The notes: generated by a model from the letters alone, not told the origin. DNA of 7,018 nucleotides from Aquabacterium sp. (GCA_030654555.1 JAURXG010000514.1:1-7018); one strand, 5' to 3'. Shown: positions 1-6,436, numbered from the stretch's first letter. Made by a program: numbers and translations.

Positions 1-371
1 AGATCATCCTGGAAGAAGAAACCGGCGGCATGCCGATGTTCACCACCCAGATGCTGGCGCAGGTGATCCGCTTCTACGGCCACGCCATGCAGGGCATGAT
101 GGGCTCGTACCTCGAGAAGAACCTGCAGACCTTCGTTGACCTGCAGGCCCGCCTGGCCGACCAGAGCAAGGGCCTGTACGACCCGAAGAGCTTCACGCCC
201 GAGATGTGGGCCACCTTCGTCACCGGCCAGGCGCCGCTGATGCAGGGGCTGATGGGCAACTACCTCGAGCAGAGCAAGAACCTGTTCGTGCAGATGCAGG
301 AAAAGGTGCAGGAGCAGATGCAGGCCGGCGCGCTGTTCCCCGTGATCCCGGGGTTGACGCCCAAGCGCTGA
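1..371 (+). CDS. phaR: Polyhydroxyalkanoate synthesis regulator PhaR, C-terminal part (5' truncated by window edge)
   Basis: Reading frame is open from base 3 to the TGA at 369-371, giving 122 visible residues; the N-terminal DNA-binding part lies outside the window. PhaR proteins bind DNA and PHB granules and repress phasin and PHA-synthesis genes, tying expression to the presence of polymer. The visible part begins at the end of the N-terminal domain (ILEEETGG) and then holds two copies of the PHB-accumulation regulatory repeat. The copies are recognisable as MQGMMGSYLEKN (from base 87) and MQGLMGNYLEQS (from base 240), 51 residues apart, each followed by an amphipathic Phe/Gln/Leu-rich helix. 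The tail is short and ends in PKR. The next gene is rimO, 64 bp downstream, a neighbour often seen for phaR in Burkholderiales. Family assignment is from sequence resemblance; the role in this organism is inferred. Confidence 0.93.
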   Translation, partial: IILEEETGGMPMFTTQMLAQVIRFYGHAMQGMMGSYLEKNLQTFVDLQARLADQSKGLYDPKSFTPEMWATFVTGQAPLMQGLMGNYLEQSKNLFVQMQEKVQEQMQAGALFPVIPGLTPKR

Positions 372-435
372 GCGCGTCGGCCGGCATAACGGCAGCACCG
401 GCGGCAGGTCTTGCGTTGTCGCCGACAATCGCGGC

Positions 436-1836
436 ATGCAAGAAACCAACCACACGCCGGCCCCCAAGGTCGGCTTCGTTTCGCTCGGCTGCCCCAAGGC
501 GCTGACCGATTCAGAGCTGATCCTCACGCAGCTCAGCGCCGAGGGTTACCAGACCAGCAAGCACTTCGAAGGCGCCGACCTGGTGATCGTCAACACCTGC
601 GGCTTCATCGACGACGCGGTGCGCGAGAGCCTGGACACCATCGGCGAGGCGCTGGCGGCCAACGGCAAGGTCATCGTCACCGGCTGCCTGGGGGCGCGCC
701 AGGGCGACGACGGTGGCAACCTGGTGCGCCAGATGCACCCCAGCGTGCTGGCCGTCACCGGACCGCATGCCACGCAGGAGGTGATGGACGCGGTGCACCT
801 GCACGTGCCCAAGCCGCACGACCCCTTCGTCGACCTGGTGCCCGAGGTGCGGGCGCAGTTCCGTGGCGAGGCGGGCATCAAGCTCACGCCGCGCCACTAC
901 GCTTATCTCAAGATCAGCGAAGGCTGCAACCACCGCTGCACCTTCTGCATCATCCCCAGCATGCGCGGTGATCTGGTCTCGCGCCCGGTGGGCGAGGTGC
1001 TGGGCGAGGCGAGGGCGCTGTTCGCCTCCGGCGTGAAGGAACTGCTGGTCGTCAGCCAGGACACCAGCGCCTATGGCGTGGACCTGAAGTACCGCACCGG
1101 CTTCTTCGACGGCCGGCCGGTCAAGACGCGCCTGACCGAGCTGTGCGAGGCGCTGGCCGAGCTGGCCAAGCCCCACGGCGCCTGGGTGCGGCTGCACTAC
1201 GTCTATCCGTACCCGCATGTCGACGAACTGCTCCCGTTGATGGCCGACGGCCGCATCCTGCCGTACATGGACGTGCCGTTCCAGCATTCGCACCCCGAGG
1301 TGCTGCGCCGCATGAAGCGCCCGGCCAGCGGTGAGCGCAACCTCGAGCGCCTGCTGAAGTGGCGCGAGGCTTGCCCCGAGCTGGTGATCCGCTCGACCTT
1401 CATCGCCGGCTTCCCGGGTGAGACCGAGGAAGAGTTCCAGCACCTGCTCGACTTCGTGCGCGAGGCGCAGATCGACCGCGCGGGCTGCTTCGCCTACTCG
1501 CCCGTCAAGGGTGCCGCGGCCAACGAGCTGCCCGGCGCGCTGCCCACCGAGCTGCGCGAAGAGCGCCGCGCGCGCTTCATGGCGGTGGCCGAGGAGGTGT
1601 CGGTGGCCCGATTGAAGCGCCGGGTGGGCGCCACGATGCAGGTGCTGATCGACCACGCCCCGGCGCTGGGCCGCAAGGGCGGCGTGGGCCGCAGTTATGC
1701 CGACGCGCCCGAGATCGACGGCACCGTTCGGCTGCTGCCGCCCGAGAAGGCCAGCAAGACGCTGAAGGTGGGTGAGTTCACCCGCGCCCGCATCGTGGCC
1801 GCCGAAGGCCACGACCTCATCGGACAACCCATCTGA
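436..1836 (+). CDS. rimO: Ribosomal protein S12 methylthiotransferase RimO
   Basis: A 466-residue radical-SAM enzyme. RimO adds a methylthio group to the beta-carbon of an aspartate of ribosomal protein S12, using two [4Fe-4S] clusters and S-adenosylmethionine. The N-terminal MTTase domain (about residues 12-125) has the three expected cluster cysteines C19 (SLGCPK), C55 (NTCGF) and C84 (TGCLGA). The radical-SAM domain (about 150-385) has C164, C168 and C171 in the CxxxCxxC motif (GCNHRCTFC), followed by IPSMRG. A C-terminal TRAM domain (about 398-466) contains DGTVRL. The SLGCPK and FCIIPSMRG signatures point to RimO rather than the tRNA enzyme MiaB. Length is slightly above the usual 440 or so residues. 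ATG at 436 leaves only a short lead before the domain; no Shine-Dalgarno sequence is visible upstream. It is followed 13 bp later by the cystathionine beta-lyase gene, so the two may be co-transcribed. Confidence 0.97.
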   Translation: MQETNHTPAPKVGFVSLGCPKALTDSELILTQLSAEGYQTSKHFEGADLVIVNTCGFIDDAVRESLDTIGEALAANGKVIVTGCLGARQGDDGGNLVRQMHPSVLAVTGPHATQEVMDAVHLHVPKPHDPFVDLVPEVRAQFRGEAGIKLTPRHYAYLKISEGCNHRCTFCIIPSMRGDLVSRPVGEVLGEARALFASGVKELLVVSQDTSAYGVDLKYRTGFFDGRPVKTRLTELCEALAELAKPHGAWVRLHYVYPYPHVDELLPLMADGRILPYMDVPFQHSHPEVLRRMKRPASGERNLERLLKWREACPELVIRSTFIAGFPGETEEEFQHLLDFVREAQIDRAGCFAYSPVKGAAANELPGALPTELREERRARFMAVAEEVSVARLKRRVGATMQVLIDHAPALGRKGGVGRSYADAPEIDGTVRLLPPEKASKTLKVGEFTRARIVAAEGHDLIGQPI

Positions 1837-1849
1837 CCACGCCCCGACC

Positions 1850-3022
1850 ATGAGCGAACCCGACGATCTGATCACGAGCCTGATCCACCATCCCTACCAG
1901 CCGCCCGCCGGCTGGGACGCGGTGCCGCCCGGGGTGTTCAAGGCCTCGACGGTGATCTTCCCCAACGTGGCGGCGCTGCGCGGGCGCACCTACACCGCCA
2001 AGACCGGCTACACCTACGGCCTGCGTGGCACGCCCACCACCTACCTGCTGGAAGAGCGGCTGGCCACGCTGGAGGGCGGGCGCTTCTGCATCCTCTCGCC
2101 CAGCGGGCTGGCGGCGATCATGAACGTCAACCTCGGCCTGCTGAAGCAGGGCGACGAGGTGCTGCTGCCGAACAACGTCTACTTTCCGTCCAGCGACATG
2201 GCCGCCAGCGTGTTGTCGGGCTGGGGCATCACGCACCAGTTCTACGACCCGATGGACCCGGCCGACCTGGCCGCGCGGCTGAGCCAGCGCACCCGGCTGG
2301 TGTGGGTGGAGGCGCCGGGCTCGGTGACGATGGAGTTTCCCGACCTGCCGGCGCTGGTGGCCGCCGCCAAGGCGCGCGGCGTGCTGGTGGCGCTGGACAA
2401 CACCTGGGGCGCCGGGCTGGCCTTCCGCGGCTTCGATGTCGGCGTGGACATCGTCATGCACGCGCTGACCAAGTACCCCTCGGGCGGTGCCGACGTGCTG
2501 ATGGGCGCGGTGGTCACGCGCGACGAGGCGCTGCACCTGAAGATGCTGAAGGTGCATGGCCAGCTGGGCCTGGGCGTGGCGGCCAACGATGCCGAATTCA
2601 TCCTGCGCAACCTGCCGACGATGGCGCTGCGCTACCACGCGCACGATGCCGCCGCGCGCACGCTGGCCACCTGGCTGGGCACGCAGCCGGCCGTGCGCCA
2701 GGTGCTGCACCCGGCGCTGCCCGGCGCGCCCGGCCATGCCCATTGGGCGGCCACCTGCACCGCGGCGGCCGGGCTGTTCTCGGTGATGCTCGATCCGGCG
2801 CTGAAGCCCGCGCAGGTGGACGCCTTCGTCGACGCGCTGCGGCTGTTCAAGATCGGCTACTCCTGGGGTGGCCCGGTCAGCCTGGTCGTGCCCTACGACC
2901 TGGACGGCATGCGCGCCGACCGCTCGGCGCTGCCCGGCCACCTGGTGCGCTTCTCGATCGGGCTGGAGGCGGTGGCCGATCTGCAGGCCGACCTGGCGCA
3001 GGCGCTGCATGCCTTGGGCTGA
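1850..3022 (+). CDS. metC: Cystathionine beta-lyase (PLP-dependent, MetC type)
   Basis: A 390-residue enzyme of the Cys/Met-metabolism PLP family. It should cleave cystathionine to homocysteine, pyruvate and ammonia in methionine biosynthesis in the cytoplasm. Visible landmarks are Y56 and R59 in YGLRGTPTTYLL, the cofactor-ring aspartate D183 in LDNTWGAG, the Schiff-base lysine K208 in ALTKYPSGGAD, W339 in GYSWGGP, and the substrate-carboxylate arginine R367 in VRFSIGLE. GT after the tyrosine/arginine block, rather than GNPT, together with YSWGG, favours beta-lyase over cystathionine gamma-synthase or gamma-lyase. I chose ATG 1850 because it gives the family's usual length; an upstream ATG at 1772 would lie inside rimO and add 26 low-complexity residues. 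No Shine-Dalgarno sequence is visible. L58 stands where E. coli MetC has the phosphate-binding arginine R58. Substrate specificity among beta-lyase-like enzymes is inferred. Confidence 0.92.
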   Translation: MSEPDDLITSLIHHPYQPPAGWDAVPPGVFKASTVIFPNVAALRGRTYTAKTGYTYGLRGTPTTYLLEERLATLEGGRFCILSPSGLAAIMNVNLGLLKQGDEVLLPNNVYFPSSDMAASVLSGWGITHQFYDPMDPADLAARLSQRTRLVWVEAPGSVTMEFPDLPALVAAAKARGVLVALDNTWGAGLAFRGFDVGVDIVMHALTKYPSGGADVLMGAVVTRDEALHLKMLKVHGQLGLGVAANDAEFILRNLPTMALRYHAHDAAARTLATWLGTQPAVRQVLHPALPGAPGHAHWAATCTAAAGLFSVMLDPALKPAQVDAFVDALRLFKIGYSWGGPVSLVVPYDLDGMRADRSALPGHLVRFSIGLEAVADLQADLAQALHALG

Positions 3023-3058
3023 TCCCGGCCAGGATTGATTGCGCACAAGTTGGCGCAG

Positions 3059-3074
3059 GGCCGCAGACGCGGCC
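3059..3074 (+). terminator. Small GC hairpin downstream of the lyase gene (weak terminator candidate)
   Basis: A perfect 6-bp stem, GGCCGC (3059-3064) and GCGGCC (3069-3074), closes an AGAC loop 36 bp after the metC stop. No T-rich run follows, so it does not fit a strong intrinsic terminator. The rest of the 117-bp gap (3023-3139) holds a 10-bp palindrome GCTCGCGAGC (3083-3092) and no promoter I can support. Confidence 0.25.
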
Positions 3075-3139
3075 GCGGCGACGCTCGCGAGCAGCCCTGG
3101 TGCGGTATACCTTCGGTTTTGCCGAGTTCAAGCCAACCG

Positions 3140-4063
3140 ATGCCCAGCTGGGATCCCTCCACCATCGCGATCGATCCGGCCGAGCTGACGCTCTACCAGA
3201 GCCTGGACGGCCCCGAGCGCCTGCGCTGCAGCCTGGTGGTCTACAGCGGTGGCGACACCGGCCGGCAGATCACGCTGCCCGATGGCACCAGTTCGATCGG
3301 CCGCTCGGCCGCGGCCACCGTGCAGATCGACGGGCCCGGCATGAGCCGCCTGCATGCCGAGGTGTCGGTCGAAGGGGCGTCGGTCATCCTGCGCGACCTG
3401 GGCTCGGCCAACGGCAGCTTCGTGCAGGACCAGCGCCTGGTCGGCCCGCGGCTGCTGTGCGATGGCGACCTGGTGCGCCTGGGCAGCGTGATCCTGAAGT
3501 TCTACGAGCACCGCAGTGTCGACGCCGCGCTGCACGACCGCGTCTACCGCATGGCGATGATCGACGCCGGCACCGGCCTGTACAACCGGCGCTACCTCAA
3601 CGATGCGCTCAAGCGCGCGTTGCGCCACTCGCGCCAGGACGGCCGGCCGATGTCGGTGATCAGCTACGACCTGGACCGTTTCAAGCGGGTCAACGACACC
3701 CACGGCCATCACGCCGGTGACCTGGTGCTGCGCGAGAGCGCAGCGGTGCTGGGCCCGGTGGTCGGCACGGCCGGCATCCTGGGCCGCCTGGGTGGCGAGG
3801 AGTTCCTGGTGCTGATGCCCGGCGCGCCGGTGGTGGCCGCGCGCGCACTGGCCGAGCGCCTGCGCGCCGCGATGGCGGGCCACCTCTTCGTGCTGCCGGC
3901 CGGCGACGGCGAGGCGCGGCGCTGCGTGTCGCACCAGCAGACCATCTCGCTGGGCGTGGCCGAATGGTCCAGTGCGATGCTCGATGCCTGCGATCTGCTG
4001 GACGCCGCCGACCGCCGGCTCTACCAATCCAAGCACGAAGGACGCAACCGCGTCAGCGGTTGA
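3140..4063 (+). CDS. FHA-GGDEF diguanylate cyclase
   Basis: A 307-residue predicted cytoplasmic enzyme making cyclic-di-GMP from two GTP; no membrane segment or signal peptide is visible. An FHA domain occupies about residues 28-122, with G54-R55, S69 and H72 (SRLH), and N91-G92 (GSANGSF), the positions that bind phosphothreonine. A GGDEF domain fills about 135-307. It has D177 and N185 in YDLDRFKRVND, D194, and the signature GGEEF at 218-222, so the active site looks complete. The I-site position, five residues before GGEEF, reads GTAG (209-212) instead of RxxD, so product inhibition through that site is not expected. I prefer ATG 3140; a TTG at 3035 would add 35 Arg/Ser-rich residues that look like read-through of the gap. 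No clear ribosome-binding site. The implied logic is control by a threonine-phosphorylated partner. Same strand as the PAS-GGDEF-EAL gene, 125 bp upstream of it. Confidence 0.92.
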   Translation: MPSWDPSTIAIDPAELTLYQSLDGPERLRCSLVVYSGGDTGRQITLPDGTSSIGRSAAATVQIDGPGMSRLHAEVSVEGASVILRDLGSANGSFVQDQRLVGPRLLCDGDLVRLGSVILKFYEHRSVDAALHDRVYRMAMIDAGTGLYNRRYLNDALKRALRHSRQDGRPMSVISYDLDRFKRVNDTHGHHAGDLVLRESAAVLGPVVGTAGILGRLGGEEFLVLMPGAPVVAARALAERLRAAMAGHLFVLPAGDGEARRCVSHQQTISLGVAEWSSAMLDACDLLDAADRRLYQSKHEGRNRVSG

Positions 4064-4070
4064 GCGCCGA

Positions 4071-4124
4071 GCAGCCGGCCCGCGGTCTGGCGCCTCGACG
4101 CCTCGGCGGGCTCAAGCCGGCTGC
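4071..4124 (+). repeat. Inverted repeat between the two GGDEF genes (possible weak terminator)
   Basis: Perfect 9-bp arms GCAGCCGGC (4071-4079) and GCCGGCTGC (4116-4124) enclose 36 nt. The enclosed stretch can also pair within itself: CCGC 4080-4083 with GCGG 4106-4109, and GGCG 4089-4092 with CGCC 4099-4102. The structure begins 8 nt after the FHA-GGDEF stop codon. There is no T-run, so termination is only a possibility. The right arm overlaps the last base of the -35 element and part of the spacer of the candidate sigma-28 promoter. Confidence 0.45.
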
Positions 4125-4138
4125 CCGGTGGCCGATAA
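4112..4138 (+). promoter_or_regulatory. Candidate sigma-28 (FliA) flagellar promoter
   Basis: TCAAG at 4112-4116 is followed after 14 bp by GCCGATAA at 4131-4138. The known FliA consensus is TAAAGTTT-N11-GCCGATAA, with TCAAG frequent at the -35 in other proteobacteria. The -10 is a perfect 8/8 match, the -35 core fits the TCAAG variant, and the spacing equals that of the consensus; the bases after TCAAG do not match TTT. Transcription would start near 4144-4146, leaving about 43 nt of leader before the ATG at 4189. The element lies between genes, facing the PAS-GGDEF-EAL gene. The match is seen directly; promoter activity is inferred. Confidence 0.65.
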
Positions 4139-4188
4139 GCCTGGGATGAACCCGCTCCTGGTCCGAACCCGAACCCCCGGCGCCTGAC

Positions 4189-6030
4189 ATGCTCGACGCA
4201 GCCCAGGCCCTGTCCAGTGGCGCCACCACAGCCGGTCTGCCCGCCGGCCTCCAGGCCGCCCGGCGCGATCCGGGCATGCCGGAGGCGCCGCGCGAGGGCC
4301 TGGCCGCCCACCATGCGTTGTACGTGCTGGCGATCGAGCAGATGCCGCAGGGCCTCAGCATGTTCGACGCCGACGACCGGCTGCTGGTGGCCAACCGGCG
4401 CTACCGCGACCTCTGGCACCTGCCCGACGCGCTGTGCCAGCCTGGCGCCCGATTCGGCGACCTGATGGCCGCCAACCCGGCCACCGAGCTGCCCTGCCAC
4501 GATCCCTACCTGGCCGAAGCCACCGAGGCCGGCCAGCCGTCGCGCCGCCGCCGCGAGTGGCAGCTGCGCGACGGCCGGATCATCGGCGTCACCATCACCC
4601 GGCTGCCGGGCGGCGCCTGCGTGGCGCTGCACGAGGACATCACCGAGCAGCGCCGCAACCAGCAGCAGGTGGCCTACCTGGCGCGCCACGACGCGCTGAC
4701 CGGCCTGCCCAACCGCGCCCAGCTGAGCGACGAGCTGACGCGCCAGCTGCCGCGCGTGCACCGCGGCGAGGAACTGGCGCTGCTGTACCTGGACCTGGAC
4801 CGCTTCAAGTCCGTCAACGACACGCTGGGCCATGCGGCGGGCGACCTGCTGCTCAGGCGGGTGGCCGAGCGGCTGCGCGCCGGCGCACGCGAAGGCGACC
4901 TGATCGCCCGGCTGGGCGGCGACGAGTTCGCCATCCTGCAGACCGGCACGACCCAGCCGGCGGGCTCGACCGCGCTGGCCAAGCGGTTGATCGAGGCGCT
5001 GTCGCAGCCGTTCGACCTGGACGGCCACCAGGTGCACATCGGCACCAGCGTCGGTGTGGCGGTGGCGCCGTTCGACGGCGACCATGCCGAGGCGCTGATC
5101 AAGTCGGCCGATCTGGCGCTGTACCGTGCCAAGGCCGCCGGCCGCGGCGTGCTGCGCTACTTCGAGCCCGAGATGGACGCGCGCATGCAACTGCGCCGCC
5201 AGCTCGAGAACGACCTGCGTGGCGCCATTGCGCGCGGTGAGTTCGAGCTGGCCTTCCAGGCCCAGGTGGCTGCCGACAGCCATGCCGTGGTCGGCGTCGA
5301 GGCGCTGATCCGCTGGAACCACCCGGTGCGCGGCCGTGTCTCGCCGGCGGACTTCATCCCGCTGGCCGAGGAGACCGGGCTGATCATCCCCATCGGCGTC
5401 TGGGTGCTGCGCCAGGCCTGCCTGGCGGCGATGGCCTGGCCGGCGCCGGTGCGCATCGCGGTCAACCTGTCGCCGGTGCAGTTCAAGAGCCGCACGCTGC
5501 TGCGCGACGTGCTGGACGCGCTGCACGACAGCGGCCTGCCGCCGCAACGGCTGGAGCTGGAGATCACCGAGGCCGTGCTGCTCGACGACACCGAGCAGGC
5601 GCTGTCGGTGCTGCATGCGATGCGCGAGCGCGGCATCCGCATCTCGATGGACGACTTCGGCACCGGGTACTCGTCGCTGAGCTACCTGCGGCGCTTCCCG
5701 TTCGACAAGATCAAGATCGACCGCTCGTTCATCCAGGACGCGGCGTTGGGTGGCGACGCCTTGGCCATCGTCGGCGCCATCAGCAGCCTGGGCCGCAGCC
5801 TGGGCATGTCCACCACCGCCGAGGGTGTCGAAACCGACGAACAACTGGCCGCGGTGTGCGCGGCCGGCTGCGTCGAGGTGCAGGGCTACCTGTTCAGCCG
5901 GCCCGGGCCCGCCGGCGACATCGCGGCCTTGATCGCCGGGCGCACGCCGCCGGGCTTGCCGGTCGCCGCACCCGCCGCAGCCGCCCCATCCGAGCCAGGA
6001 GCGTCATGTTCGAACGACTCGTCTACGTGA
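4189..6030 (+). CDS. PAS-GGDEF-EAL cyclic-di-GMP synthase/phosphodiesterase
   Basis: A 613-residue predicted cytoplasmic protein. A PAS domain spans about 43-153 (EQMPQGLSMFDADDRLLVANRRY to HEDITEQR). GGDEF, about 160-325, has D202, N210 and D219 (LDLDRFKSVND), the signature GGDEF at 243-247, and an inhibitory I-site RxxD at R234-D237 with the canonical five-residue spacing. EAL, about 335-590, has E371-A372-L373, N426, E458 and E461 (EITE), D488-D489 (DDFGTG), K509 (KID), E545 and E548 (AEGVE) and Q565 (QGYLFSRP), all the metal and catalytic positions I can check. Both activities therefore look possible; the net direction cannot be read from sequence. The last 25 or so residues are Ala/Pro-rich. 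ATG 4189 has no Shine-Dalgarno sequence; ATG 4276 (M30) is an alternative that also keeps the PAS domain. The gene follows a candidate FliA promoter and its 3' end overlaps the BLUF gene. Confidence 0.94.
   Translation: MLDAAQALSSGATTAGLPAGLQAARRDPGMPEAPREGLAAHHALYVLAIEQMPQGLSMFDADDRLLVANRRYRDLWHLPDALCQPGARFGDLMAANPATELPCHDPYLAEATEAGQPSRRRREWQLRDGRIIGVTITRLPGGACVALHEDITEQRRNQQQVAYLARHDALTGLPNRAQLSDELTRQLPRVHRGEELALLYLDLDRFKSVNDTLGHAAGDLLLRRVAERLRAGAREGDLIARLGGDEFAILQTGTTQPAGSTALAKRLIEALSQPFDLDGHQVHIGTSVGVAVAPFDGDHAEALIKSADLALYRAKAAGRGVLRYFEPEMDARMQLRRQLENDLRGAIARGEFELAFQAQVAADSHAVVGVEALIRWNHPVRGRVSPADFIPLAEETGLIIPIGVWVLRQACLAAMAWPAPVRIAVNLSPVQFKSRTLLRDVLDALHDSGLPPQRLELEITEAVLLDDTEQALSVLHAMRERGIRISMDDFGTGYSSLSYLRRFPFDKIKIDRSFIQDAALGGDALAIVGAISSLGRSLGMSTTAEGVETDEQLAAVCAAGCVEVQGYLFSRPGPAGDIAALIAGRTPPGLPVAAPAAAAPSEPGASCSNDSST
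5997..6001 (+). promoter_or_regulatory. Ribosome-binding site of the BLUF gene
   Basis: AGGAG sits 4 nt before the ATG at 6006 and lies inside the coding sequence of the upstream PAS-GGDEF-EAL gene. It is the only clear Shine-Dalgarno sequence in front of any gene in this window. It fixes the BLUF start and favours translation coupled to the upstream gene. Confidence 0.75.
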
Positions 6031-6425
6031 GCCGTGCCGCGCCCGGCATCACCGCGCGCGACTGCTACGACATCATCCGCGTGGCGCACAACCGCAACAG
6101 CCAGTTCGGGTTGACGGGGGCCTTGCTGTTCCTGGACGGCTACTTCATCCAGGTGCTCGAAGGTGACCGCTTCCGCATGCGCGAACGCTTCCAGGTCATC
6201 GCCGCCGACCGCCGCCACACCGACGTCGACCTGCGGCAGACGGTGGCCTGCGACGAAACGCTGTTCACCGGCGAGTGGATGGCGCTGCGCAGCGATGCCG
6301 AGGTCGATCCGGCGGTCAAGGCCCGCTTCGGCTATCGGCCCGGCCTGCCGGCCGATGCCTTCGGCGGCGAGCAGATCGTCGCCTTCGTGCAGGCCTGCTG
6401 CCAGCAGCACGCCGCCGCGGCCTGA
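6006..6425 (+). CDS. Stand-alone BLUF-domain blue-light photoreceptor
   Basis: A 139-residue protein that is almost entirely one BLUF domain (about residues 3-95), a family that binds FAD and senses blue light by rearranging hydrogen bonds around the flavin. The key residues have the family spacing: Y7 (LVYVS), N31 (NRNSQFGLTG) at +24 and Q49 (FIQVLEG) at +42, matching Tyr8/Asn32/Gln50 of PixD and Tyr21/Asn45/Gln63 of AppA. RRH (69-71) of the conserved DxRH block is also present. The usual W-x-M near the last strand appears as W91-M92 (GEWMAL). About 45 further residues, partly helical, form a C-terminal cap and end in QQHAAAA. The protein has no output domain, so it should act through a partner. 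The ATG lies 25 bp inside the preceding PAS-GGDEF-EAL gene with a good AGGAG, suggesting coupled expression; that protein is the obvious partner candidate. Family call is strong; partner is inferred. Confidence 0.93.
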   Translation: MFERLVYVSRAAPGITARDCYDIIRVAHNRNSQFGLTGALLFLDGYFIQVLEGDRFRMRERFQVIAADRRHTDVDLRQTVACDETLFTGEWMALRSDAEVDPAVKARFGYRPGLPADAFGGEQIVAFVQACCQQHAAAA

Positions 6426-6436
6426 AGCGGGCGGGT

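Noticed and set aside
87..275. Internal repeat in PhaR as an unusual duplication
   Set aside because: Two copies of this repeat are normal for the PhaR family, so it is described in the feature and not reported as a finding.
421..428. GCCGACAA before rimO as a second FliA -10 box
   Set aside because: One mismatch from GCCGATAA, and no TCAAG/TAAAG-like box lies 14 bp upstream (the position reads CGGCA).
1772..1849. ATG start for the lyase inside rimO
   Set aside because: The extra 26 residues are low complexity and translate the rimO 3' end out of frame; ATG 1850 gives the usual family length.
3104..3111. GGTATACC palindrome as a -10 box or operator
   Set aside because: No -35-like hexamer at 16-18 bp upstream; an 8-bp palindrome alone is weak evidence.
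3128..3132. TCAAG before the FHA-GGDEF gene as a FliA -35 box
   Set aside because: The sequence 14 bp downstream is GCTGGGAT, not GCCGATAA, and falls inside the gene.
3035..3139. TTG start extending the FHA-GGDEF protein by 35 residues
   Set aside because: The added residues are Arg/Gly/Ser-rich with no domain content, would run through a hairpin, and a plain ATG at 3140 precedes the FHA domain properly.
4064..4188. Cyclic-di-GMP riboswitch in front of the GGDEF-EAL gene
   Set aside because: The gap is short and I see none of the conserved GEMM helices or tetraloop sequences.
4021..5844. 607-residue open frame antisense to the GGDEF-EAL gene
   Set aside because: Gln/Arg/Ala/Gly/Val-rich with no recognisable motif; typical shadow of a GC-rich coding strand. 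The same applies to the long antisense frames over rimO (511-1875), the lyase (1817-3046) and the FHA-GGDEF gene (3128-4036).
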